Source: Sphingomonadaceae bacterium
GTDB lineage: Bacteria > Pseudomonadota > Alphaproteobacteria > Sphingomonadales > Sphingomonadaceae
DNA length: 32,085 bases
NCBI GenBank assembly: GCA_016742125.1
Contig: JACVCM010000030.1
Coordinates: forward strand, 1 to 32,085
Reading direction: 5' to 3'
In this document: piece after piece, positions 16,538 through 23,451 of the stretch
Position numbering within the stretch: the stretch's first letter is position 1
Layout: each line of letters opens with the position of its first letter
Program-made: the position numbers and the translations under genes
The notes under the pieces: generated by a model
What the model was told of the DNA's origin: nothing
Databases searched by the model: none
What the model saw: the letters and a program-made list of their open reading frames with translations, nothing else

Positions 16538-17875
16538 ATGACGCGGAAATATTTCGGTACCGACGGCATCAGAGGCCGCACCAATGCCAGCGCGATGACT
16601 GCCGAAATGGCGATGAAGGTCGGGCAGGCGGCGGGGGCACATTTCCTGCGCGGCGATCATAAGCATCGCGTCGTGATCGGCAAGGATACGCGACTTTCGG
16701 GATATATGATCGAAAACGCACTGGTTGCGGGCTTTACCAGCGTCGGAATGGATGTTGTGCAGTTCGGGCCAATTCCGACGCCGGCAGTGGCGCTGCTCAC
16801 CCGATCGATGCGCGCAGATTTAGGCGTGATGATTTCGGCCAGCCACAACCCTTATGAAGACAACGGGATAAAATTATTCGGACCCGACGGGTTTAAATTG
16901 TCGGATGCGGATGAAATGGCGATCGAGGCGCTGCTCGATCAACCTGCAAAACTCGCCGATGCGCCCGATGTGGGCCGCGCGCGTCGGATCGAGGATAGCC
17001 GGGGCCGTTATATCCATGCCATCAAGGCTTGCGTTCCGGAGCATATCCGGTTTGACGGGCTGCATGTCGTGCTCGATTGCGCCAATGGCGCAGCCTATCA
17101 GGTTGCGCCGACCGCGATATGGGAGCTGGGCGCAAAGGTTACACCCATCGGGGTGAATCCGAACGGCAAAAATATCAACGACAAGGTCGGCTCCACGCAT
17201 GTCGCGACGCTGCAGGAAACAGTGGTGTCCGCTGGTGCCGATATCGGCATCGCGCTTGATGGAGACGCAGATCGGCTTATCGTGGTCGACGAGAAAGGTC
17301 ATGTGGTCGATGGCGATCAGATCATGGCTCTACTCGGAACCGCGATGAGCCGGGCGGGCAAGCTGACCGGTGACGGTATTGTTGCGACCGTCATGTCCAA
17401 CCTGGGGCTCGAACGTTACCTCGAGAGCCAGCATTTGAAACTGGTACGCGCCAAGGTAGGCGACCGCTATGTGCTGGAGGAAATGCGCGCGCACGGCATC
17501 AATGTCGGTGGCGAGCAGTCGGGGCATATGATCATGCTCGACCATGCCACAACCGGCGACGGAACGATTGCGGCGCTGCTTGTCCTTGCACAACTAGTCG
17601 AAAGCGGCAAACCGGCGAGTGAGGTTCTGCACCTTTTCGATCCCGTGCCGCAGCTTTTGAAGAATGTTCGCTTTTCGGGCGGCAAACCGCTTGAAAATGG
17701 CCATGTGCAGGCGGCAATCGCCGGTGCAGAGGCGGAGCTTGAGGGCAAAGGGCGTCTCGTCATCCGGCCATCGGGTACCGAACCCGTTATCCGTGTAATG
17801 GCGGAAGGCGACGACGCGGCGCAGGTCGAGCGCGTAGTCGATAGTATTTGCGAAGCGGTCAGGGCCGCCGCCTGA
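16538..17875 (+). CDS. glmM: Phosphoglucosamine mutase
   Basis: Cytoplasmic enzyme converting glucosamine-6-phosphate to glucosamine-1-phosphate for UDP-GlcNAc, hence peptidoglycan and LPS. The N-terminus KYFGTDGIRGR is diagnostic. The phosphoserine loop ISASHNP places the catalytic serine at residue 102 from this start, the E. coli position. The magnesium loop DGDADR and the C-terminal phosphate-binding RPSGTEPVIR are intact. The second of two close ATGs (16538) is chosen because AGGA lies six bases before it; the first (16532) sits too close to that site. Its TGA shares one base with the thiD start, so the glmM-thiD-rnhB genes form an operon. Confidence 0.95.
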   Translation: MTRKYFGTDGIRGRTNASAMTAEMAMKVGQAAGAHFLRGDHKHRVVIGKDTRLSGYMIENALVAGFTSVGMDVVQFGPIPTPAVALLTRSMRADLGVMISASHNPYEDNGIKLFGPDGFKLSDADEMAIEALLDQPAKLADAPDVGRARRIEDSRGRYIHAIKACVPEHIRFDGLHVVLDCANGAAYQVAPTAIWELGAKVTPIGVNPNGKNINDKVGSTHVATLQETVVSAGADIGIALDGDADRLIVVDEKGHVVDGDQIMALLGTAMSRAGKLTGDGIVATVMSNLGLERYLESQHLKLVRAKVGDRYVLEEMRAHGINVGGEQSGHMIMLDHATTGDGTIAALLVLAQLVESGKPASEVLHLFDPVPQLLKNVRFSGGKPLENGHVQAAIAGAEAELEGKGRLVIRPSGTEPVIRVMAEGDDAAQVERVVDSICEAVRAAA

Positions 17876-19017
17876 TGCCTTCTGACAGGATAGCGCGCAT
17901 CCTGATTATCGCTGGGTCGGACAGCGGCGGCGGTGCAGGTATCCAGGCAGACATAAAGACAGTTACGATGCTCGGCGGGCATGCGATGACCGCTGTTACT
18001 GCCATCACCGCGCAAAACACGCTTGGCGTCGATGCCGTGCACATGGTCCCGACGGAGATGGTCACGGATCAGATATCGGCTGTGGTGAGCGATATCGGCG
18101 TCGATGCGATCAAGATCGGGATGATCGGAAATGCCGACACCGCGCACGCCGTGGCAGACAGCTTGGCTGATTTGGGTTGCCCGATCATCTTCGATCCGGT
18201 GATGGTGGCATCGAGTGGCGCAATCCTTGCGGATGCAGATACGATTTCGGCTTTCGAACGGCTCATGCGGTTGGCGATTCTTACGACTCCGAACCTCCCG
18301 GAGCTTCGCGCTTTGGGGGGGCGTGATGCGTTGCTGGCGAGGCGGATACCCCTGCTTATCAAGGGCGGGCATTCCGATGCCAATCTGATTGTCGATGAAT
18401 TGCATCTTGCCGAGGGGCAAAGCGAAAGCTGGAGTGCCGAACGCATAGAGACACGAAGCACGCACGGCACGGGCTGTACATTGGCCACCGCCATTGCGAC
18501 CGGCCTGGGGCAGGGTTTGGGACTGGTTCCCGCGATAGAACGCGCAAGGCTGTTCGTCCGGCTTGCATTGCTCGATGCACCTGGACTTGGACAGGGGCAT
18601 GGCCCCATGGGACATCAATCGGTGCGCGAAGACGCAATGGTATCCGGACCGTCGCTCAACCAGGTGACGGTCGGATGTCGCGATTACGCTTCATCGGTCG
18701 ACTTTTACAAGGCGCTGGGATTGCAGCAGATTGTCGACAGCCCGTCGAACGGATATGCAAGGTTTGAGGTGCCGAATGGCGTCACCTTTTCGATCCACGC
18801 AGGCGAAGAATCGTCGACCTCAACCGTTGTCTATTTCGAAAGCAAGCGTCTGGATGCATGGGTGACCGAACTGGTTAGCCAGGGCTACACCTTCGAACAG
18901 ATGCCGCAGGATGAAAGCTGGGGATGGCGTGAAGCGAGATTGCTGGATCCCGCCGGGAATATGGTTTGCCTCTACAGCGCAGGCGAGAACCGGCGCTATC
19001 CGTCTTGGCGGATATGA
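17875..19017 (+). CDS. thiD: Hydroxymethylpyrimidine (phosphate) kinase ThiD fused to a VOC/glyoxalase domain
   Basis: The first ~250 residues are a full ThiD kinase, which phosphorylates hydroxymethylpyrimidine twice for thiamine synthesis. It shows AGSDSGGGAGIQAD near the N-terminus, VMVASSG, TPNLPEL, LIKGGH and the GTGC loop (Cys201). After the usual ThiD ending (GHGPMGH), the frame continues without a stop into a complete VOC (glyoxalase-fold) domain of about 120 residues: LNQVTVGCRDYASSVDFYKA through DPAGNMVCLYSAGENRRYPSW. The first expected metal residue of that domain is Gln rather than His, so it may not bind metal in the usual way. An internal ATG (18637) has no good ribosome site. 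Start ATG overlaps the glmM stop; the end overlaps rnhB by four bases. Confidence 0.88.
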   Translation: MPSDRIARILIIAGSDSGGGAGIQADIKTVTMLGGHAMTAVTAITAQNTLGVDAVHMVPTEMVTDQISAVVSDIGVDAIKIGMIGNADTAHAVADSLADLGCPIIFDPVMVASSGAILADADTISAFERLMRLAILTTPNLPELRALGGRDALLARRIPLLIKGGHSDANLIVDELHLAEGQSESWSAERIETRSTHGTGCTLATAIATGLGQGLGLVPAIERARLFVRLALLDAPGLGQGHGPMGHQSVREDAMVSGPSLNQVTVGCRDYASSVDFYKALGLQQIVDSPSNGYARFEVPNGVTFSIHAGEESSTSTVVYFESKRLDAWVTELVSQGYTFEQMPQDESWGWREARLLDPAGNMVCLYSAGENRRYPSWRI

Positions 19018-19595
19018 TTGTCGGTGTCGATGAAGCGGGCAGGGGGCCGCTCGCTGGACCGGTGGTGGCAGCGGCGGTTCTACTCTGTAAACCGCGTCCT
19101 TCGGGGCTGGATGACAGCAAAAAGTTGAATCCCAAACGCCGCGCCGATCTGGAGCAAATGATCAAACGACGTTGCCAATGGGCGGTCGGGGTTGTCGGCG
19201 TCGAAGACATCGACCGGCTTAATATTTTCGGTGCGACGATGCTGGCGATGACCTTGGCAGTAGAAGCGCTATGCGCCAAACTTGGATGCGATCCTATCGA
19301 AGTGCTTGTAGACGGCAACCTGACACCACAGGGTCGGCGGCCCGAGTGGCGTTGGGCCGCACGGGCGATAGTTGGCGGGGATGCCCTCGAACCCGGCATC
19401 TCGGCAGCATCGATCATCGCCAAGGAGCATCGCGACCGAATGATGCGTGAAGCGGCAGCGGCCCATCCTGGATATGGTTGGGAACAGAATAAAGGCTATG
19501 GCACGCCTGACCATCTGGAGGCGCTTCGCCTGCATGGTCCGACGCCGCTGCATCGGAAAAGCTTCGCGCCGGTAGCGCAGCTTGTCCTGATCTAA
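19014..19595 (+). CDS. rnhB: Ribonuclease HII
   Basis: Cytoplasmic endonuclease that cuts the RNA strand of RNA-DNA hybrids and removes misincorporated ribonucleotides. Asp6 and Glu7 in VDEAGRGPLAGPV are the first catalytic acids, Asp100 lies in VLVDGN, and a further Asp (about 123) precedes the ISAASIIAKEHRDR motif; NKGYGTPDH follows near the C-terminus. Length 193 residues is normal. The ATG at 19014 overlaps the thiD stop (ATGA) and puts the catalytic DEAG motif at the usual distance from the N-terminus; a longer upstream frame would extend into thiD without support. The ribosome site is weak, consistent with coupling. Confidence 0.94.
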   Translation: MIVGVDEAGRGPLAGPVVAAAVLLCKPRPSGLDDSKKLNPKRRADLEQMIKRRCQWAVGVVGVEDIDRLNIFGATMLAMTLAVEALCAKLGCDPIEVLVDGNLTPQGRRPEWRWAARAIVGGDALEPGISAASIIAKEHRDRMMREAAAAHPGYGWEQNKGYGTPDHLEALRLHGPTPLHRKSFAPVAQLVLI

Positions 19596-19620
19596 TATTT
19601 TTTGGCGGTGAGTCCTTTGG

Positions 19621-19676
19621 GGCACACCACCATCTGTTGAGTCCCCGGGAATCGACGTGACTCAACATGTTGTGCC
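19621..19676. repeat. Nested inverted repeat containing GANTC arms
   Basis: Outer arms GGCACA (19621-19626) and TGTGCC (19671-19676) enclose perfect 8-bp inner arms GTTGAGTC (19636-19643) and GACTCAAC (19659-19666). Each inner arm includes one GANTC site, and a third lies in the loop. A short palindrome CAACATGTTG (19663-19672) overlaps the right arm. TTTT (19683-19686) follows a few bases later, so it could also act as a weak terminator for the glmM-thiD-rnhB operon. Confidence 0.5.
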
Positions 19677-19709
19677 GGACTCTTTTCGTTCCGTCCAAAT
19701 GCTGCGGCA

Positions 19710-19762
19710 TTAACCAATTATTACCAGCTTTGCCGCAGGTTAACGGTCTTGACGTTAACCAT
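19710..19762 (+). promoter_or_regulatory. CtrA-like binding sites before ccrM
   Basis: TTAA-N7-TTAC at 19710-19724 matches the CtrA consensus TTAA-N7-TTAA at seven of eight fixed positions. A second element, TTAACCAT at 19755-19762, resembles the one-piece CtrA site, and a further TTAAC starts at 19740. CtrA activates ccrM in Caulobacter and related bacteria (established), and these boxes lie 40-100 bp before the start codon, where promoter control would act. Binding is inferred from the motif only. Confidence 0.55.
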
Positions 19763-19807
19763 CATTGGACTCATCGGAAGGTTCGGTAGATCATCGGGAG
19801 CGGGAAT

Positions 19808-20923
19808 ATGGGTGTAATCGAACGGATCAGACCGGCGGACGTGCGCGCGTCATTGCCGCTGAATTCGATATTACGGATGGACTGTATCGAGGCGATGCGG
19901 TCCCTGCCGGATGCCTGTATCGACATGGTTTTCGCAGACCCGCCCTATAATCTGCAACTGGGTGGAGACTTGCTGCGTCCCGATAATAGCAAGGTCGATG
20001 CCGTCGATGATGAGTGGGATAAATTTGCCGATTTTGCGACCTATGACGCGTTTACGCGCGCATGGCTGGCCGAGGCGCGGCGGATATTGAAGCCAAATGG
20101 TTCGCTGTGGGTCATCGGCAGCTATCACAATATTTTCCGTGTCGGCACAGCGGTGCAGGATGCCGGTTACTGGATTTTGAATGACATTGTCTGGCGCAAG
20201 TCGAACCCGATGCCCAATTTCAAGGGCATGCGCTTCACCAATGCACATGAAACCCTGATCTGGGCATCCAGGAGCGAGAAATCCAAATACACCTTCAATT
20301 ACCGCGCCATGAAGACGCTGAACGACGAACTACAGATGCGGTCCGACTGGTTGATTCCAATCTGCGGCGGTCAGGAACGGCTGAAGCACAACGGCGTCAA
20401 GGCGCATCCGACGCAAAAGCCGGAGGCGTTGCTCTACCGTATATTGCTCGCTTGCACGAAGCCCGGCGATATCGTGCTCGATCCTTTCTTTGGAACCGGG
20501 ACGACAGGGGCGGTTGCGCGCAGATTGGGGCGTGACTGGATCGGGTGTGAGCGCGAAAGCGTCTATTGCGAAGTCGCCGAAGAGCGTATCGCAGCCGCAC
20601 TGCCGCTCGACGAAAGCGCGCTTAAAACCATGCAATCGCCAAAAGCAGCGCCGAAGGTTGCTTTCGGTCAACTGGTCGAGGCAGGATATCTCAACCCCGG
20701 TGCAAAGCTGTTCGACAAAAAACGGCAGTTCGAAGCGACCGTTCGTGCAGACGGTTCCATTGCATGCGGCGCGGTCGATGGCTCCATCCACAAGGTTGGT
20801 TCTACCATCCAGAATGCCCCGAGCTGCAATGGCTGGACCTGGTGGCATTATGACGCGCCTGATGGTGCGATGAAGCCCATCGACGACCTGCGTCAGACTT
20901 ATTTGCTCGCCACCGAACCGTGA
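19808..20923 (+). CDS. ccrM: CcrM cell-cycle-regulated DNA adenine methyltransferase (GANTC)
   Basis: Solitary beta-class N6-adenine methyltransferase that methylates GANTC after replication and helps time cell-cycle transcription in alphaproteobacteria. The catalytic DPPY motif (44-47) comes first, and the S-adenosylmethionine motif FFGTGTTG (228-235) near the C-terminal side of the catalytic core, the order expected for the beta class. HPTQKPEALLYRI precedes it. The region after about residue 270 is the CcrM-specific C-terminal domain (LVEAGYLNPG, NGWTWWHYD). No restriction gene is nearby. The 371-residue protein starts at an ATG with GGGAGCGGGA upstream. The stop overlaps the folP GTG by four bases (GTGA). 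The promoter region carries GANTC and CtrA-like sites. Confidence 0.96.
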   Translation: MGVIERIRPADVRASLPLNSILRMDCIEAMRSLPDACIDMVFADPPYNLQLGGDLLRPDNSKVDAVDDEWDKFADFATYDAFTRAWLAEARRILKPNGSLWVIGSYHNIFRVGTAVQDAGYWILNDIVWRKSNPMPNFKGMRFTNAHETLIWASRSEKSKYTFNYRAMKTLNDELQMRSDWLIPICGGQERLKHNGVKAHPTQKPEALLYRILLACTKPGDIVLDPFFGTGTTGAVARRLGRDWIGCERESVYCEVAEERIAAALPLDESALKTMQSPKAAPKVAFGQLVEAGYLNPGAKLFDKKRQFEATVRADGSIACGAVDGSIHKVGSTIQNAPSCNGWTWWHYDAPDGAMKPIDDLRQTYLLATEP

Positions 20924-22002
20924 CGGGCCTGTATCTCCGCCCAACCGGTTTTGTCGAAAGCCCGCAGCGTCATGACGGCGCAAGCGCGCGATTGGCTGGG
21001 ACCATGTTGTGGTTTTCGCAGATCGAGGTGATTTCTGCAGACCAGGATCGGCAACTGGTGGCGGTGCGAGACTGGGAAGCGTTTTCCGAGGCACTGCGTC
21101 CGGACGAGGGTACGCGCGCGGAGCGAATTTTTGCGCGACTGACGTCGCGGCGGACCGACCTGCAAATGGGCCAGCGGACCATCCGGCTCGACCAGCCTCA
21201 GGTTATGGGTATCATCAACATGACGCCCGACAGTTTCTCCGACGGCGGAAAGAATGCCGATGTCGACGTGGCGGCCGAATCCGCTTTCGCGATGACAAGT
21301 GCGGGTGCTGCGATTATCGACGTTGGGGGAGAGTCGACCCGCCCGGGTGCGCCGCTTGTCTGGGAAGGCGACGAGATCGCCCGCGTGGAACCCCTCGTGG
21401 CTCGGCTCTCGGCGTCGGGCACGGCGATTTCCATCGACTCCCGCAAGGCTGCGGTAATGCAGTCGGCGGTGGCGGCGGGTGCGTCGATGATCAACGACAT
21501 TTCGGCCTTGCTCTTCGACGATCGTGCGCTGGAAGTTGCCAAGGCGCTGGACGTCCCGGTGGTACTTATGCACGCACCAAGTCAGGGAAGCGATCCGCAC
21601 AAAGGTGGCGATTATCGCGATGTTGTCACTGCCGTGTTCGACTGGCTGGAGACGCGCGTTGACGTCGTGGAGGCGGCGGGCATAGCGCGCGACAAGATAC
21701 TGATCGATCCGGGTATCGGATTCGGCAAATCGCTGGCCGACAATCTCGCCATCATCAACAACCTGTCGATATATCATGGTATCGGATGCCCGATCCTGTT
21801 CGGTGCCAGCCGCAAACGGCTGATCGGGGCGTTGTCCAATGAAGCAGAAGCCGACCATCGCCTTGGCGGTTCGATTTACCTTGCCATGAAAGCAGTCGAG
21901 CAGGGCGCGCACATCATCCGCGTACACGACGCTGCTGAAACAGTGCAAGCCGTCCAGGTCTGGCGCGGCTTGAGGGATGCAGCGCTGACCGCACGCGTTT
22001 AA
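20920..22002 (+). CDS. folP: Dihydropteroate synthase
   Basis: Folate pathway enzyme joining p-aminobenzoate to dihydropterin pyrophosphate; cytoplasmic and the target of sulfonamides. The two family signatures are clear: GIINMTPDSFSDGG and IIDVGGESTRPGA, followed by ISIDSRK, INDISAL, IDPGIGFGKS and FGASRKR. The protein is about 360 residues because some 90 residues precede the TIM barrel; this N-terminal extension (WFSQIEVIS, LQMGQRTIRL) is longer than in E. coli and its role is unknown. The GTG start at 20920 overlaps the ccrM stop; an internal ATG at 21004 is an alternative. The ccrM-folP pair should share the cell-cycle promoter. Confidence 0.94.
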   Translation: MTGLYLRPTGFVESPQRHDGASARLAGTMLWFSQIEVISADQDRQLVAVRDWEAFSEALRPDEGTRAERIFARLTSRRTDLQMGQRTIRLDQPQVMGIINMTPDSFSDGGKNADVDVAAESAFAMTSAGAAIIDVGGESTRPGAPLVWEGDEIARVEPLVARLSASGTAISIDSRKAAVMQSAVAAGASMINDISALLFDDRALEVAKALDVPVVLMHAPSQGSDPHKGGDYRDVVTAVFDWLETRVDVVEAAGIARDKILIDPGIGFGKSLADNLAIINNLSIYHGIGCPILFGASRKRLIGALSNEAEADHRLGGSIYLAMKAVEQGAHIIRVHDAAETVQAVQVWRGLRDAALTARV

Positions 22003-22013
22003 ACGTTTTGACC

Positions 22014-22050
22014 CCAGATTTGAGTCGATCTGGCCCGCAATCGTGCGGCC
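22014..22050 (+). other. Tandem hairpins after folP
   Basis: CCAGAT (22014-22019) and ATCTGG (22028-22033) form a perfect 6-bp stem; immediately after, GG-CCGCA and TGCGG-CC (22032-22050) form a second stem with loop ATCG. No T-run follows, so this is not a classical terminator; it may be a pause or processing site ending the ccrM-folP transcript. The rest of the gap up to 22175 shows no gene. Confidence 0.3.
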
Positions 22051-22175
22051 CGTCGCATCGTTCATTTCTGCGACAGCTTTAAGTCCCAGAAACCGGCCAG
22101 CCGATCTGGCGCGACCGTTTCGATAAAGGGGGATCTTCGGTGCCACCGGCAATCAAAAGGTAATGGAGATTGAAG

Positions 22176-22946
22176 ATGAAGAAGTTTCCCCTGATACTCG
22201 CTGCGCTTGCGGCCATCCTATTTCCCTCGCTGGCGTCGGCGCAAACCTATGTGGGTGTATCGGTCGGCGCGACCTTGCCGGAGGATTCGAAGAACAAGGG
22301 CGCTTTCACTGCCGATGTTCCGGCGACTGCAAGCTTTCCGGCCATAGCATCGGGCACCGAACTTGGATGGACGACGAAATTCGACACGGGGTATAACATC
22401 TCGGCACAGGTCGGACATCGCTTCGATGGGGGATTTCGCGTAGAGGGCGAATTCAACTATAATCGTGCGGGTATCGATACCCATCGCAACCTCACCGTGG
22501 GTGGCACCAACATCGATGGTGTCGACAGCGCAGTCTTGACCCGCGGAGCGGCGTCCGCGTCCAATCCCACCGTCGGCACCGTCATCGACAGCGGTATCGG
22601 CAAACAGCAAAGCTACGGCATTTTCGCCAATGCCTATTATGACTTCAATAGCGCCGGCAGTTTCCAGCCTTATGTCGGTGGGGGCATTGGCGGACAAAAA
22701 GTAAAGTTCGATTATCGTCCGTCGGATGTCGATGTCGGGCAAGGTCGGGATACGAACTTCGCATGGCAATTGATGGCGGGTGCGACATATAAAATTGGCC
22801 CCGGCATGGAGATTTACGGCCAGTATAACTACCGCGATGCCGGATCGACGAAGATGAACCTCGATTTGCTCCCCGCCGAACTCAACGCCAAATCGAAGCA
22901 ATCGGTCTTTTCGCTCGGCTTGCGTATTCCGCTTGGCGGCGAATGA
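22176..22946 (+). CDS. Outer-membrane beta-barrel protein
   Basis: Exported protein of 256 residues with a clear Sec signal (MKKFPLILAALAAILFPSLASA, cut before QTYVG). Alternating polar/hydrophobic strands with glycine and aromatic girdles follow (YVGVSVGATL, FRVEGEFNYNRAG, YGIFANAYYDF, FQPYVGGGIGGQKVKFDY, WQLMAGATYKIG, MEIYGQYNYRD, SVFSLGLRIPL), typical of small OmpA-like eight-stranded barrels. No periplasmic OmpA domain is attached. The C-terminal residues do not end in a canonical Phe; they run PLGGE. The ATG at 22176 has GGAG seven bases before it. It stands alone after folP; function is unknown beyond an outer-membrane location. Confidence 0.85.
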   Translation: MKKFPLILAALAAILFPSLASAQTYVGVSVGATLPEDSKNKGAFTADVPATASFPAIASGTELGWTTKFDTGYNISAQVGHRFDGGFRVEGEFNYNRAGIDTHRNLTVGGTNIDGVDSAVLTRGAASASNPTVGTVIDSGIGKQQSYGIFANAYYDFNSAGSFQPYVGGGIGGQKVKFDYRPSDVDVGQGRDTNFAWQLMAGATYKIGPGMEIYGQYNYRDAGSTKMNLDLLPAELNAKSKQSVFSLGLRIPLGGE

Positions 22947-23025
22947 CGGGTTGAGGAAAAAGGCTGCATTGCGGCCGACTGAACAATCGTGAATGCTGCG
23001 CGCTTTCTCAAGGGGAGCGCGCAGC

Positions 23026-23442
23026 ATGATTTCCAAATATATCGTCGGCTATATCGCCACCGGCATCGCCTTTGCCGCCATAGACAGCATATGGCTGCGC
23101 AATATGTACACGCGGCTTTATCAGCCTGAGATTGGCGAACTTATGATGAAGGGCGGGTTCCGCATGGGGCCGGCAGTGGTCTTTTACCTTCTCTACATCC
23201 TGGGCATGATGATTTTCGCGGTGGGCCCTGCGTTGCAAAGCGGCAAATGGCAGACCGCATTGCTGTGGGGAGCGCTACTCGGCTTCTTCTGCTATATGAC
23301 CTATGATCTGACCAATCACGCCACGATGAAGGTGTGGAGCACGAAGGTTACAGTGCTCGACATCATGTGGGGGACGTTTCTGACCGGATCGGCGTCGCTA
23401 GCGGGTTACTGGGTCACTACCGCCGTCATGGGCAAGAATTAA
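23026..23442 (+). CDS. DUF2177 family membrane protein
   Basis: Small inner-membrane protein of 138 residues with about four hydrophobic segments (YIVGYIATGIAFAAIDSIWL, VVFYLLYILGMMIFAV, LLWGALLGFFCYMTYDLTN, IMWGTFLTGSASLAGYWV). The DSIWLRNMY and TYDLTNHATMKVW stretches are the recognisable DUF2177 features. No enzymatic role is known. The ATG at 23026 is preceded by AGGGGAG, which decides it over an upstream ATG at 22993. It faces the next gene tail to tail with nine bases between. Confidence 0.85.
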   Translation: MISKYIVGYIATGIAFAAIDSIWLRNMYTRLYQPEIGELMMKGGFRMGPAVVFYLLYILGMMIFAVGPALQSGKWQTALLWGALLGFFCYMTYDLTNHATMKVWSTKVTVLDIMWGTFLTGSASLAGYWVTTAVMGKN

Positions 23443-23451
23443 GCCCTGTCT

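Larger units (their letters stand above)
19610..19772. promoter_or_regulatory. Cluster of six GANTC methylation sites upstream of ccrM
   Basis: GANTC, the target of CcrM, occurs at 19610-19614, 19639-19643, 19649-19653, 19659-19663, 19678-19682 and 19768-19772. Random expectation for 163 bp is below one. The cluster fills the gap before the gene for the enzyme that methylates these sites. In Caulobacter ccrM promoter activity depends on the methylation state of leader sites (established), so a similar self-sensing promoter is likely here. Confidence 0.7.

Noticed and set aside
18637..19017. VOC domain as a separate gene starting at the internal ATG
   Set aside because: No stop codon separates it from ThiD and no good ribosome site precedes the ATG, so a fusion is the simpler reading.
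20899..22152. Long antisense open frame (about 417 codons) opposite folP
   Set aside because: It mirrors the codon pattern of folP, shows no recognisable domain, and folP has all its signatures. Similar antisense frames opposite the first amidohydrolase, thiD and the transhydrogenase genes were rejected for the same reason.
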